In this document: one piece after another, positions 17,487-26,203 of the stretch
How positions within the stretch are numbered: the first letter of the stretch is position 1
Layout of the letters: each line of letters starts with the position of its first letter
Source: Haloarcula rara
GTDB taxonomy: Archaea > Halobacteriota > Halobacteria > Halobacteriales > Haloarculaceae
Assembly: GCF_029338235.1 (NCBI RefSeq)
Contig: NZ_CP119785.1
Location: forward strand, 930,001 to 994,000
Reading direction: 5' to 3'
Length of the DNA: 64,000 nt
Translations under genes and position numbers: made by a program
The notes under the pieces: generated by a model
Told to the model about the DNA's origin: nothing
Seen by the model: the letters and a program-made list of their open reading frames with translations, nothing else
Database searches by the model: none

Positions 17487-18389
17487 TCACCGTTGGTTGG
17501 GGTCGTAGCCCGGACCGACTCTGAGATCTAATGTTCGTTCGCGCACGCGGATATCCAGCCGCTCGTGCTCGGTGACTTCACCGTCCCGGCTGAAGGTGAC
17601 CGGGTCGCCGTGGCCGTCGACGGACAGCGCCGTCGCACGGACGTGCGTGACCCCCTCGGTGTCGGTCGCCAGCAGCCGGTGGCCAATGGCCTCGGCGACG
17701 AGGTTACCGGTCGGCATCCGTTCGACGATGGCGACGTCTAGCAGTCCGTCTTCCATGTCGGCCTGGCCGCCCCGTTCGACGAACTTCCGGGCGTTGCCCA
17801 CGAGCAGACACGTCGCCGAGCCGGACCAGCTGACGGGGCCGTCTTCGCCGACGGCCTCCAGGGCGATATCCAGCCCGTCGAACTCGATGGCTTCCTGCGC
17901 GCCGGTCACGAGGAAGGCCAGCGTCCCGAACCGCGACTTCAGGTCGCTGGAGGCCGCAAGACTGGCCTCGGCCGGCAACCCGGCGATACAGGAGACGAGA
18001 AACGGCTCCTCGTCCGCAAAGCCCACGTCGATGGTCCGCACGTCGCCGGTGTCGGCGACCTCGACGGCCTGGCGGCGGTCGGTGACACCGATAGTCCCCG
18101 CCAGCAGGTTCGCGGTCCCGACCGGAATCACTGACAGCGTCACCTCGTCGAGGTGGTCGGCCCGGGCCAGCCCCCGGAGGACCTCGTTGACCGTGCCGTC
18201 CCCGCCCGCGACGGCGACTTCGGACGCCCCGGCCTCGCCGGCCGCCCGGCCGAGGTCGAGCGCGTCGCCCGGGCCCTCGGTCCGGGAGACGGCAAAGCCA
18301 CGGGCCGAGAGCAGCCGCTCGACGGCGTCGGCGTGGTCGCCGTCGCCACTGACGGGGTTGAGGACGGCGCGCCGCGTTCCGATCTGCAT
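17487..18389 (-). CDS. Diacylglycerol kinase family lipid kinase
   Basis: A 300-residue protein with the DAGK catalytic domain found in YegS/DgkB-type kinases, which phosphorylate lipid hydroxyls with ATP. The nucleotide-binding GGDGT motif is at 62-66 within VAVAGGDGTVNEVLRGLA. VIPVGTANLLAGTIG follows, and the C-terminal beta-rich domain contains MEDGLLDVAIVERM. It may act in recycling of archaeal lipids or related alcohols; the substrate is unknown. It is the last gene of a minus-strand run with the RNase H-like and LOV-like genes. Confidence 0.87.
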   Translation of the reverse strand: MQIGTRRAVLNPVSGDGDHADAVERLLSARGFAVSRTEGPGDALDLGRAAGEAGASEVAVAGGDGTVNEVLRGLARADHLDEVTLSVIPVGTANLLAGTIGVTDRRQAVEVADTGDVRTIDVGFADEEPFLVSCIAGLPAEASLAASSDLKSRFGTLAFLVTGAQEAIEFDGLDIALEAVGEDGPVSWSGSATCLLVGNARKFVERGGQADMEDGLLDVAIVERMPTGNLVAEAIGHRLLATDTEGVTHVRATALSVDGHGDPVTFSRDGEVTEHERLDIRVRERTLDLRVGPGYDPNQR

Positions 18390-18444
18390 ATCTACACGCA
18401 GCGGACAGCCGTATTTATACTAGTTGCTCAGCGGTTCAGACGGG

Positions 18445-18912
18445 TCATCGATGGCCCGCCCGCGCGAGTCGGTGTGCCCGTTCGTTCTCGCCGCGGCCGA
18501 CGACGCGATAGGTGACGACCGGAATCTCCGCGACGGCCTCGCGGATGGCCTCGACCCGGGTCCGACAGACCCGGTCGCCCGGCGTCGCCGGGTGGTCTGG
18601 GTCGACCGACCGAATCACGGCGTCGGCGTCGCCGTGGACGTGCAACGACGCGACCCGGTCGTCTGTCGCGGCGACCGCTCGCACAGCCTCAAGCAGCGCC
18701 CGGTACTCCAGATGGGCCGGTGAGACGAACGCGTCGACCGACAGCGACCGCTCGATGTGTGTCGTCGCGCCGCTCTCGACGAGAAACCCCACCGCCGCCG
18801 AGGTCGGCGTCGCGTTGTCGGGCCCGTAGTGGACGCTCGCGTCGAAGTACAGCGACAGCGACGGGGCGAACGTCGAGCGCGGCGAATCGCTCCCGTCGTC
18901 TGAAGACACCAT
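18445..18912 (-). CDS. RNase H-like protein
   Basis: A 155-residue protein with the RNase HI fold. Metal ligands of the family align with Asp24 (YFDAS), Glu69 (EYRALLEAV) and Asp95 (HGDAD). The fourth position, normally Asp in an N..AD.LA motif, is His147 here (NERAHRLA). Cellular RNase HI removes RNA from RNA-DNA hybrids, and the substitution could reduce or alter activity. The first 15 residues look disordered. The neighbours are a lipid kinase and a LOV-like protein, with no evident functional link. Confidence 0.78.
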   Translation of the reverse strand: MVSSDDGSDSPRSTFAPSLSLYFDASVHYGPDNATPTSAAVGFLVESGATTHIERSLSVDAFVSPAHLEYRALLEAVRAVAATDDRVASLHVHGDADAVIRSVDPDHPATPGDRVCRTRVEAIREAVAEIPVVTYRVVGRGENERAHRLARAGHR

Positions 18913-18948
18913 AGCGAACGGTCGGGCGACCGAGCCAAAGACCCGTCG

Positions 18949-19494
18949 CTACCGCTCGACGCGCTCCTGGAGCCCCGCCCAGTTCGCGAGCATCCCGTCG
19001 TCGTCGGGGAGCGGGACCAGCGAGACGCGGTTGCGAAAGCGCTCGCCGTCGGCGCGGTAGTTCCACAGCTCGACGGTCACGGGTTCCCATATCTCGACGG
19101 CCTCGGACAGCGCGTCGACCGCGTCGGACTCGGTGTCGGGACCCTGCAGCAGGCGGAGATTCTCGCCCCGGACCGCCGACAGCGAGTAGCCCGTCAGCTC
19201 CCGAAACGTCTGGGTGACGTAGATGACGGGATTGTCCTGGTAGACGGGCCCGGCCAGGGTGATACCGAGCGGTGCGCGGTCGAGCACCCACAGCCGCCGG
19301 CAAAGTTCGCGCTCGTGAGCCGATAGCGAGGTCACCGCGGCCGGCGGGAGGTCGACCAGTGTCGCGAGGTCGGCCTCGGCCCGGTCGACCCGTTCCGGGT
19401 CGCCGTCGTGGGCCGCGAGGAACGACCGTGCCGCCGACGGGAACACCGACTCCACACACGTCAGTAGCTCCCGGAGCCGCTCTCTGGTGGACAT
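18949..19494 (-). CDS. Short LOV-like PAS protein without the photoactive cysteine
   Basis: A 181-residue cytoplasmic protein: a helical N-terminus (1-75) and one PAS domain of LOV type (about 78-178). It keeps QDNPVIYVTQTFRELTGYS, NYRADGERFRNRVSLVPL and the final GLQ, including the polar residues that contact flavin in LOV domains (Asn112, Asn145, Asn155, Gln176). The signature GxNCRFLQG reads GENLRLLQG, with Leu113 where the adduct-forming Cys should be. No output domain is attached. It probably binds flavin and responds, if at all, by photoreduction or redox state rather than a Cys adduct. Confidence 0.8.
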   Translation of the reverse strand: MSTRERLRELLTCVESVFPSAARSFLAAHDGDPERVDRAEADLATLVDLPPAAVTSLSAHERELCRRLWVLDRAPLGITLAGPVYQDNPVIYVTQTFRELTGYSLSAVRGENLRLLQGPDTESDAVDALSEAVEIWEPVTVELWNYRADGERFRNRVSLVPLPDDDGMLANWAGLQERVER

Positions 19495-19660
19495 CGCCTG
19501 TCCCTACGGCGAATATCCTCAAATCGCTGTTGGATAGGCACGGCCCGCGACGGTGACGGGCGTCCTACTGCCGGCAGTATAAGCGAGCGCTACCGCCACA
19601 GATACGTTTCGTAGTATACGCCTACCACGGCGCCTGTCGAGTCGTGAACAGGACGAAGTG

Positions 19661-19669
19661 TTTTTATTT
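19661..19669 (+). promoter_or_regulatory. TATA box of first beta-propeller lipoprotein gene
   Basis: TTTTTATTT is centred about 25 bases before the ATG at 19690, as expected for a near-leaderless transcript. Confidence 0.5.
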
Positions 19670-19689
19670 GTAGACGTGACTGTCGGAAC

Positions 19690-20925
19690 ATGGACAGTCG
19701 ACGACGCTCGTTTCTCGCGGGAGTAGGTAGCGTCGTGACTGGAGCGCTCGCCGGCTGCCCGGGGTTGCTCGGCCGCGATACCGGAGGGAACGGCAACAAC
19801 ACGACTGCAACCGCGGTCGAAGGGGCCGAGGTCCGGGTTCCCGAAACCGTCGAGAAGACGTATCCGCAGTACCAGTACGACGCCGCGAACTCGGGGGCCG
19901 TCCCGGACGTCTCCGGACCGACGGGAGCGATCACGTCGCTGTTCGAGTTCGGACAGGCAAGCTTCACCCCCGGCCACCGGATGGGGTCGCCGTCGCTTCG
20001 CGACGGCCGTCTGTACCTGACCGAGGGGCGCATCGACAGCACTGGTGACAGCAAGACGTTCGTCTACGCGGTCGACGCTGTCGACGGGACCAGGCAGTGG
20101 GCGACGATGTACCGGGGGACGAACGCCGCCGGCCCCACTGCCGTGACCGACGAGCGGGTCCTGGCGACAGCCGGTGACGAACTGGTCGGGCTGGACGCCG
20201 CGACCGGCATCGAGCAGTGGTCGTTCGACCGCACGGTCACGTCGGGTATCGCCGTCGATGGCGACACCGTCTACGTCGTCGGTCGGGAGGACGGGAGCAA
20301 CGCCCTCTATGCCCTCTCGGTCGGCGACGGCGCGCTCGAGTGGTCGACCCCAGTCGACGCCGGCACGGACCCCGTGACCCCCGCCGTCGACGGCGAGACA
20401 GTCTACACCGGTGGAGAGTCGTTACAGGCGGTCGACACGGCCACCGGGGAGACGCGCTGGCGCGCCGAGTACGGCGTCACAGCGCCGGCGACAGTCACCG
20501 GCGAACGGGTCGTCGTCGGCTCCGGAACCGACGTGCGCGTGCTCGACCGAGCCGACGGGAGCGAACTGTGGAGCAACGACGTCGAGACGTACGGCAACCT
20601 GGAGTCGCCGTCGGTCACGAACCCGCCCGCGGTGACCGACGAGACCATCTACGCCGTCGCCGACAGAGGGCTGACGGCGCTGAGCCTCACGGGGAGCCAG
20701 CAACGTTACAGCGTCGAGATGGGCGTCAACGGCACGCCCGTCCTCGCCGACGGCTTCATCTACCTGTTCGGCCCCGGGCAACTGACCTGCCGGGACGCGA
20801 GTGACGGGAGCACCGAGTGGACCTACGGGACACACCAGCGGAACAGTCCGCAGGGGGCCGCGCCGGTCATCGCCGACAACGTGGCGTTCTTCCCCGCCGA
20901 GCGGCTGTACGCCATCGCGGGGTAG
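19690..20925 (+). CDS. Tat-exported PQQ-type beta-propeller lipoprotein (paralogue 1)
   Basis: A 411-residue exported protein. The twin-arginine signal (SRRRSFLAG) is followed by the lipobox ALAGC, so it is anchored outside the membrane through a lipid on Cys. After a Thr/Asn-rich linker it forms a PQQ-like beta-propeller with recurrent blades (FVYAVDAVDGTRQW, LVGLDAATGIEQWSF, ALYALSVGDGALEWS, LQAVDTATGETRW, VRVLDRADGSELW, LTCRDASDGSTEW). Similar domains scaffold protein complexes or bind ligands; the Trp-docking repeats do not imply bound PQQ. It is closely related to the protein at 22059, with matching starts (PQYQYDAANSG versus PQFQYDAENSG). Confidence 0.87.
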   Translation: MDSRRRSFLAGVGSVVTGALAGCPGLLGRDTGGNGNNTTATAVEGAEVRVPETVEKTYPQYQYDAANSGAVPDVSGPTGAITSLFEFGQASFTPGHRMGSPSLRDGRLYLTEGRIDSTGDSKTFVYAVDAVDGTRQWATMYRGTNAAGPTAVTDERVLATAGDELVGLDAATGIEQWSFDRTVTSGIAVDGDTVYVVGREDGSNALYALSVGDGALEWSTPVDAGTDPVTPAVDGETVYTGGESLQAVDTATGETRWRAEYGVTAPATVTGERVVVGSGTDVRVLDRADGSELWSNDVETYGNLESPSVTNPPAVTDETIYAVADRGLTALSLTGSQQRYSVEMGVNGTPVLADGFIYLFGPGQLTCRDASDGSTEWTYGTHQRNSPQGAAPVIADNVAFFPAERLYAIAG

Positions 20926-20941
20926 GGCGACGAGCCCACGG

Positions 20942-21364
20942 TCACACCGGAATGACCGGAACGGGCGCCTGGCGGAGCACCCGATTCGTCACCGAGCCCA
21001 GCTGGGGCGATTTCACCCCCGCCGCGCCGCGTTTGCCCATGACGATGACGTCGATGTCCTCCTGGTCGGCGTAGCGACAGATAGTGTCGTGGGGGACGCC
21101 ACGACGGACAGAGAGCGTGGTGTCGATACCGCGCTCGGTCGCGTCCTCTACGATATCTTCGGTGAGGTCTTCGGCCTGCTCCTCTAGCTCCTCCAGAAAC
21201 GCCTCGTAGCTGCTAAGGGCCGGCGTCCCACCGTAGACCGACTCGTCGACGACGAAGAGGACGTGAAGCTGCGCGTCGTTTTCGGCCGCGAGGTCCATCC
21301 CGTAGTCGACGCCGCGGTCCGCGTGGTCGCTCCCGTCGGTCGGGACGAGAACTTTATCGTACAT
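20942..21364 (-). CDS. Universal stress protein, UspA family
   Basis: A 140-residue UspA-family protein beginning MYDKVLVPTDGSDHADRGVDYG. The alpha/beta nucleotide-binding fold ends with IDVIVMGKRGAAGVKSPQLG and SVTNRVLRQAPVPVIPV, which contains the GxxG...GS pattern of ATP-binding members. Usp proteins bind ATP in the cytoplasm and accumulate under stress. The ATG at 21364 is used because the longer reading only adds a low-quality N-terminal stretch. It is convergent with the preceding beta-propeller gene. Confidence 0.9.
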   Translation of the reverse strand: MYDKVLVPTDGSDHADRGVDYGMDLAAENDAQLHVLFVVDESVYGGTPALSSYEAFLEELEEQAEDLTEDIVEDATERGIDTTLSVRRGVPHDTICRYADQEDIDVIVMGKRGAAGVKSPQLGSVTNRVLRQAPVPVIPV

Positions 21365-21552
21365 GCCACAGATTTGGCAGCGAGACAACAAAAGTACCGT
21401 CTCTGTTCCGGCAGATAGGGGCGGGTTAGCGGTGGTCGGCCGGATTGGCGCCCGGCTACCTCGGCGATTCGAACCGCCAGATAGCTTCCGAATGGCACGC
21501 AACTCACACCGATTTCGGCGTCGGACCGCTGGGCGATTCCGTCCGGCCGAAA

Positions 21553-21560
21553 CTATATAA
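21553..21560 (+). promoter_or_regulatory. TATA box of the DUF2267 gene
   Basis: CTATATAA lies about 28 bases before the ATG at 21585. Confidence 0.55.
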
Positions 21561-21584
21561 CAATTCTGCAACAAATTCATCGCC

Positions 21585-22007
21585 ATGGACTTCGACGAGT
21601 TCACCGGCGAGGTACAGCACCGACTGGAACTGGCCGGGACCGGCGAGACGCTCCGGGCGATTCGGGCGACGCTGTTGCCACTGGGCGAGCGGCTCCCGGC
21701 GGGCCATGCCGAGGACCTGGCCGCGTCCCTGCCCATGGAGGTCAAGTGGTACATGACCGGCGGCGTCCACGAACACGGTCAGCGCTTCGACTGGTCGGCG
21801 TATCTCACCCGGGTCGCCGACATCGAGGGCGTCGACCGCGCCGACGCGGCCTACCACGCCCGTGTCGTCGTGGACCTCGTCGAGTCGGTGGTCCCCGAGT
21901 CTGACTTCCAGCAGCTTCGGGACGCACTGCCCGAGAGCGACGACGACGAAGGGTGGGGGAACCTCTTCGAGGTCGTCGACGCCGGCGGGTGGCACGAGCA
22001 CAGCTGA
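21585..22007 (+). CDS. DUF2267 family protein
   Basis: A 140-residue DUF2267 protein, a mostly helical family of unknown function. Characteristic parts are FTGEVQHRLELAGTGETLRAIRATLLPLGERLPAGHAEDLAASLPMEVKWYMTGG, then a second helical half with AAYHARVVVDLVESVVPESDFQQLRDALP. No membrane segment is present. It sits between two beta-propeller lipoprotein genes, each with its own promoter. Confidence 0.85.
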   Translation: MDFDEFTGEVQHRLELAGTGETLRAIRATLLPLGERLPAGHAEDLAASLPMEVKWYMTGGVHEHGQRFDWSAYLTRVADIEGVDRADAAYHARVVVDLVESVVPESDFQQLRDALPESDDDEGWGNLFEVVDAGGWHEHS

Positions 22008-22029
22008 CCGCGGCGTGCCGACGAAGGAG

Positions 22030-22036
22030 TTATAAT
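22030..22036 (+). promoter_or_regulatory. TATA box of second beta-propeller lipoprotein gene
   Basis: TTATAAT lies about 26 bases before the ATG at 22059. Confidence 0.55.
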
Positions 22037-22058
22037 CGAGTCGTTCGCCGGTCGAATT

Positions 22059-23291
22059 ATGCATCGACGACGTGCGGTCCTCGCGACAGTCGCGAGCGGC
22101 GTCACCGCCACACTGGCCGGCTGTGGGGGCGAGAGTAGCGCTGCGGACACAGCCACACCGACCAGCGACGGGACGCCGACGAGCGAAGAGACCCCGACCA
22201 TCGACGCGGTCGACGAGGCCTTCCCGCAGTTTCAGTACGACGCGGAAAACAGCGGGTCGGTTCCGGATGTGCGCGGACCGACCGGCGACGTCGGCCCGGC
22301 GTTCGAGTTCGGCGGTGGCGGCGTCGAGTCGGGCCACCAGCTTGGGTCGCCGACGCTCGCCGACGGGACGGTGTACGTGGCCGAGGGAACCATCGACGAC
22401 AACGACGAGGCCGAGACCGTCGTCTACGCGCTCGACGGCGTCGACGGGTCGGTCGTGTGGGAGCAGTCCTACGGCGAGACCAACGGCGCCGGCCAGACTG
22501 CCGTGACCGACGACGTCGTCCTCGCCGTCGTAAGCGGCATGGTCGTCGGCCTCGACCGGTCGACGGGCGAGAAGCTGTGGTCGGTCTCACGGGACCTCGA
22601 CTCCGGTATCGCCGTCGCCGACGGCTCGGTTTACGTCGCCGGGAGCACCATCGACGAGCGACGTGTATTCTCGCTGTCGGTCGCCGACGGGACGGTCCAG
22701 TGGCAGACCGACATAGACGCAGAGTACTACTTTCCGACGCCGGCGGTCGCCGACGGCACCGTCTACGTCGGCGGACGCACGCTACAGGCGCTGGACGCAG
22801 AGACGGGCGAAGAGCGCTGGGCCGCATCGCCACAGGCGACGGTGACGGCACCGCCGACGGTCGTCGACGACACCGTCGTCGTCGGGGGCGAGGACACCCT
22901 CCGCGCCTACGCTCGCAGCGACGGGACCGAACAGTGGGCGGCCGAGGTAACCGGATACAGCGCCAACGGCGGGGCGACGGTGACTCACTCACCCGCCGTG
23001 GCCGGCGACCAGGTCCACGTCGTCGCCGCCTGGGGCCTCTCTGCGTACGACCTCGAAACGGGGGAGCGCCGGTACACCACCGAGACCGGTCTCGACGGCA
23101 CGCCTGTCGTCGCCGACGGCCACCTCTACGTCCCGGGACTGGGGGAGCTGGCCTGTTTCTCGACCGCGGACGGGAGCGAGGTGTGGCGCTACGGGACTGA
23201 CCAGTCGAGCGGGGCCGGGAACCGCGCGCCCGCCGTCGTCGACGGCGTCGCGTACTTCCCGGCGGAGAAGCTGTACGCCATGACAGTGTGA
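22059..23291 (+). CDS. Tat-exported PQQ-type beta-propeller lipoprotein (paralogue 2)
   Basis: A 410-residue paralogue of the protein at 19690. The signal HRRRAVLATVASGVTATLAGC combines twin arginines with a lipobox, followed by a Thr/Ser/Glu linker. The propeller blades again show repeated D..TG...W motifs (VYALDGVDGSVVWEQ, VVGLDRSTGEKLWSV, LQALDAETGEERWA, LACFSTADGSEVWRYG), and the protein closes with FPAEKLYAMTV, matching the FPAERLYAIAG end of paralogue 1. It is a surface-anchored protein; ligand or partner unknown. Confidence 0.87.
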   Translation: MHRRRAVLATVASGVTATLAGCGGESSAADTATPTSDGTPTSEETPTIDAVDEAFPQFQYDAENSGSVPDVRGPTGDVGPAFEFGGGGVESGHQLGSPTLADGTVYVAEGTIDDNDEAETVVYALDGVDGSVVWEQSYGETNGAGQTAVTDDVVLAVVSGMVVGLDRSTGEKLWSVSRDLDSGIAVADGSVYVAGSTIDERRVFSLSVADGTVQWQTDIDAEYYFPTPAVADGTVYVGGRTLQALDAETGEERWAASPQATVTAPPTVVDDTVVVGGEDTLRAYARSDGTEQWAAEVTGYSANGGATVTHSPAVAGDQVHVVAAWGLSAYDLETGERRYTTETGLDGTPVVADGHLYVPGLGELACFSTADGSEVWRYGTDQSSGAGNRAPAVVDGVAYFPAEKLYAMTV

Positions 23292-23372
23292 CAGGCCCCG
23301 GTCGCCGGCACGACGCGACAGGTCGAGCCGTCGAGTCCCAACCTTCACCCCTCGCGAGCGCGATGTTCGATC

Positions 23373-24392
23373 GTGACTGACGAACAGACCCGACAGTGGC
23401 GACTGGCGAGCAGACCGACCGGCGAACCCACCGACGAGAACTTCGAGCTGGTGACCGTTTCCCGCCCCGAACCAGGCCCCGGCGAGGTGCTGGTCCGGAC
23501 GCTGTATCTCTCGGTCGACCCCTATATGCGCGGGCGAATGCGCGACGCGGAGTCCTACGCCGAGCCATGGGGCGTCGACGAGCCCATGGAGGCCGGCGTC
23601 GTCGGCGAGGTCGTCGAATCGAACCACGACGGCTTCTCGCCCGGCGACGTAGCCACCGGGAACCTGCTGTGGGCCGACCACGCCGTCGCAGACGGTGACG
23701 AGCTCCGGCAGGTCGACCCCGACCTGGCGCCCGTCTCGACCGCGCTGGGCGTGCTGGGGATGCCCGGTATCACCGGCTACTTCGGGATGACCGACGTCGC
23801 CGACCCCGACCCCGGCGACACCGTCGTCGTCTCGGCAGCCGCCGGCGCCGTCGGCTCCGTCGCGGGCCAAGTCGCCTCGATAGCGGGCGCCCGCGTCGTC
23901 GGCGTCGCCGGCAGCGACGAGAAATGTGACTGGCTCACCGACGACCTTGGCTTCGACGCGGCGGTGAACTACCAGACGACCGACGACCTAACAGCTGCGT
24001 TCACAGAGCGCTGTCCCGACGGCGTCGACTGCTACTTCGACAACGTCGGCGGCCCCATCACCGACGCCGTCTGGGGGCAGTTGAACCGCAACGCTCGGGT
24101 CGCCGTCTGCGGGCAGATTTCCATCTACAACGCGACCGAACAGCCGACCGGGCCGCGCAAGCTCGCACAGCTCATCCAGACCCGCGCCAGCGTCGAGGGC
24201 TTTCTCGTCGGTGACTATCAAGACCGCTGGGGCCACGCACTGGAGCGGCTGGGCGGGTTCATCCAGACCGGCCAGCTCCAGTACGAGGAGACCATCACCG
24301 AGGGGCTGGAGAACGCACCGGACGCCTTCCTCGGGCTGTTCGAGGGCGAGAACGTCGGCAAGCAGCTCGTGAAAGTCGGCGAGCGGAGCTGA
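23373..24392 (+). CDS. NADP-dependent oxidoreductase of the zinc-free MDR family
   Basis: A 339-residue medium-chain reductase resembling leukotriene B4 12-hydroxydehydrogenase / prostaglandin reductase and CurA-type enone reductases, which reduce alpha,beta-unsaturated carbonyls with NADPH. Signatures include LSVDPYMRGRM near residue 45-55, VVSAAAGAVGSVAGQVA for the dinucleotide fold, VGVAGSDEKCDWLTDDLGFDAAVNY and YFDNVGG. No structural zinc cysteines are seen. Translation starts at a GTG. It appears monocistronic. Confidence 0.87.
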   Translation: MTDEQTRQWRLASRPTGEPTDENFELVTVSRPEPGPGEVLVRTLYLSVDPYMRGRMRDAESYAEPWGVDEPMEAGVVGEVVESNHDGFSPGDVATGNLLWADHAVADGDELRQVDPDLAPVSTALGVLGMPGITGYFGMTDVADPDPGDTVVVSAAAGAVGSVAGQVASIAGARVVGVAGSDEKCDWLTDDLGFDAAVNYQTTDDLTAAFTERCPDGVDCYFDNVGGPITDAVWGQLNRNARVAVCGQISIYNATEQPTGPRKLAQLIQTRASVEGFLVGDYQDRWGHALERLGGFIQTGQLQYEETITEGLENAPDAFLGLFEGENVGKQLVKVGERS

Positions 24393-24445
24393 GGCCGGTG
24401 GGGGCGTCAGTATACGCGGGCCCCGTCGCGCGGGGGACCGACGCC

Positions 24446-25207
24446 CTACCAGCCGAGCTCGACGGCCGTGCCGTCCTCCCGGCAGCGTTCGAGTTCGTGT
24501 TTGGCGGTCATACCCGCAACCTGTGGGGTTCGTGACCGGCCGACGCCGACCTTTAGCTCGACGCCGACGGCGTCGTGAACGTGGTCGATAGCGTCGCGGT
24601 AGGCCGCCCTGTCCATGGCCGAGCAGACGGCGATGACGTTGTCGCCGCCGACGAAGAACGAGAGCGAATCGTGGGCCTCGCGCATGTGTTTCATCAGCTC
24701 TGCGTACCCCTGTTCGATCTCGATGAACGTGTCGAACTCGTTGAGCTGGTCGGTGTACTTCCCGGTCGCGTCGTCGACGTCGAAGTGGGCGATTTGGACG
24801 TCGGAATCGGTCCGGTCGGCGTCGGCGAGCGTTTCGCCCCGGAGCACTTCGCGCCGGCCACTGTCCTGGGCGCTCCCGGATTCCTGTAGGCGGCGCGAGG
24901 CGACGCCAAGCGCCGCGGCCGGCGTCTCCCCGGTCGCGATACTCACGCTCGAGGTCACGGGATAGCGGTTCCCGAGCGACGCCTGGATTCGCTCGTGTTC
25001 GGCACGGTCCAGCCCGTTCGTGATGGCTACCATGTTGTCGAACCGCCCGAAGAAGGCGTATCCCTCGCGGGCGCCGACCAGCTGGGCAACGTCGGCAAAG
25101 AGCCGCGACTGCAGCGTCTGGAGGTCGACCTCGCGGCGGGGTTCGGGCGTCGTCGTCCAGGGGCCGTAGTTGTCTATCTGGATCAGAGAGACCTGCGTGT
25201 TCGTCAC
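24446..25207 (-). CDS. arfA: GTP cyclohydrolase III (IIa)
   Basis: A 253-residue enzyme that converts GTP to the formylamino-pyrimidine FAPy nucleotide, the archaeal entry to riboflavin and F420 biosynthesis. Paired palm-like domains show the family motifs: VSLIQIDNYGPWT, FFGRFDNMVAI and the second-half repeat FFVGGDNVIAVCS, then GVELKVGVGRSRTPQVA. Asp residues in FDN and GDN bind metal. It is the last gene of a minus-strand operon with an alcohol-dehydrogenase-like reductase, a PTPS homologue, a glycosyltransferase and a methyltransferase, 63 bases downstream of the methyltransferase. In that context it may also supply a pathway other than riboflavin. Confidence 0.92.
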   Translation of the reverse strand: MTNTQVSLIQIDNYGPWTTTPEPRREVDLQTLQSRLFADVAQLVGAREGYAFFGRFDNMVAITNGLDRAEHERIQASLGNRYPVTSSVSIATGETPAAALGVASRRLQESGSAQDSGRREVLRGETLADADRTDSDVQIAHFDVDDATGKYTDQLNEFDTFIEIEQGYAELMKHMREAHDSLSFFVGGDNVIAVCSAMDRAAYRDAIDHVHDAVGVELKVGVGRSRTPQVAGMTAKHELERCREDGTAVELGW

Positions 25208-25270
25208 GGTGACTGCTCAGGAGTGCGCTCGTATCGGTGTTTGGGAAACGGCCAGCCCCACCGCTTGCCC

Positions 25271-26203
25271 TCAGCCCGCGAGCGCTCCCGGCCGCTCGAC
25301 GCGACCCAGAAAATCGAGCTGGTGGGTCACGTATAGCAGTTCGCCGTCGGCGACCTGCTCGCGGCGCCGGGCCAGCCAGTCGTCGAGCCCCTCGGCACCG
25401 CCTAGCTCGCCGACCGCTCCCTCGACGGTGTCGAGGATGTGCCGGAGGAAGTACGCCTCGTCGCCGGGGTAGGTCCCGTCGACGGGTCTGACGACCCAGT
25501 CCGAGCCGGCCACCCCGAGCAGCGTCGCCCCGCCGAGGCGCTGGAGGCGCTCGAGGACGGCCCCGCCCGCGCGGCTGTCCCCGCCCGGCTTCGCGTCCAT
25601 GTGGTCGTGGTAGCGGCCTTCGACGGCGCTGTCAGCCGGATGTGGGGGCCGGAACCGCGTCGCTCCGTCGAAAGTGATAGGAAAGTAGTACAGCCCGCCG
25701 GGGGCCACAGTACCGAGGAGCGTCCCCAGCGCCTCCCGGTCGAGGATGTCGAGCAGCGCCGCCCCGACGAGGAGGTCGTACCCGGGACGACCGCCGTGGC
25801 CCACCGCGTCGTGGCCGTCGGCGTAGTCGATAGCGTCGGCGACGACGGATTCGACCGTCACCTGTCGCGTGCCGTCCTCGAGGGTGATGGGCGCGTCGTC
25901 GTCGACGGTCACGTCGCTGTCGACGGCCCACTCGGTCAGATAGCCGGCCATCGCGGCCACGTTGTCGGCCTGGACGTCGAGTGCGACGTACTCGACGTCA
26001 CACTCGGGGAGGACGTCCCAGTCGAGAAACCGGGTAAGCATCGTCCCGATGCCGGCCCCGATTTCGAGGACACGCAACGGGCCGCTGTGTTCGGCCGCCC
26101 GCGCCGCCAGTTCCGCGCGGAGCGACTCGACGAGACGACGGTCGAGTGCGCGGTCGTCTACGGTCCGTTTCGCGCGGAGATACCGCTGGAAGGAGTCAGT
26201 CAC
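25271..26203 (-). CDS. Class I SAM-dependent methyltransferase
   Basis: A 310-residue Rossmann-fold methyltransferase. Motif I is VLEIGAGIGTML at about 45-56, followed by EYVALDVQADN (acidic residue binding the SAM ribose) and DLLVGAALLDILDREALG, then GGLYYFPITFDG. The substrate is not evident. Its start overlaps the glycosyltransferase stop by four bases (ATGA), so the two are translationally coupled and probably act on the same product. The C-terminal part (DDWLARRREQVADGELLYVTHQLDFLGR) is unlike the core fold and may bind substrate. Confidence 0.82.
   Translation of the reverse strand: MTDSFQRYLRAKRTVDDRALDRRLVESLRAELAARAAEHSGPLRVLEIGAGIGTMLTRFLDWDVLPECDVEYVALDVQADNVAAMAGYLTEWAVDSDVTVDDDAPITLEDGTRQVTVESVVADAIDYADGHDAVGHGGRPGYDLLVGAALLDILDREALGTLLGTVAPGGLYYFPITFDGATRFRPPHPADSAVEGRYHDHMDAKPGGDSRAGGAVLERLQRLGGATLLGVAGSDWVVRPVDGTYPGDEAYFLRHILDTVEGAVGELGGAEGLDDWLARRREQVADGELLYVTHQLDFLGRVERPGALAG

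Noticed and set aside
15922-17508. A 528-codon plus-strand frame opposite the sulfatase
   Set aside because: Composition is unlike haloarchaeal proteins and no domain is visible; the sulfatase on the minus strand is convincing.
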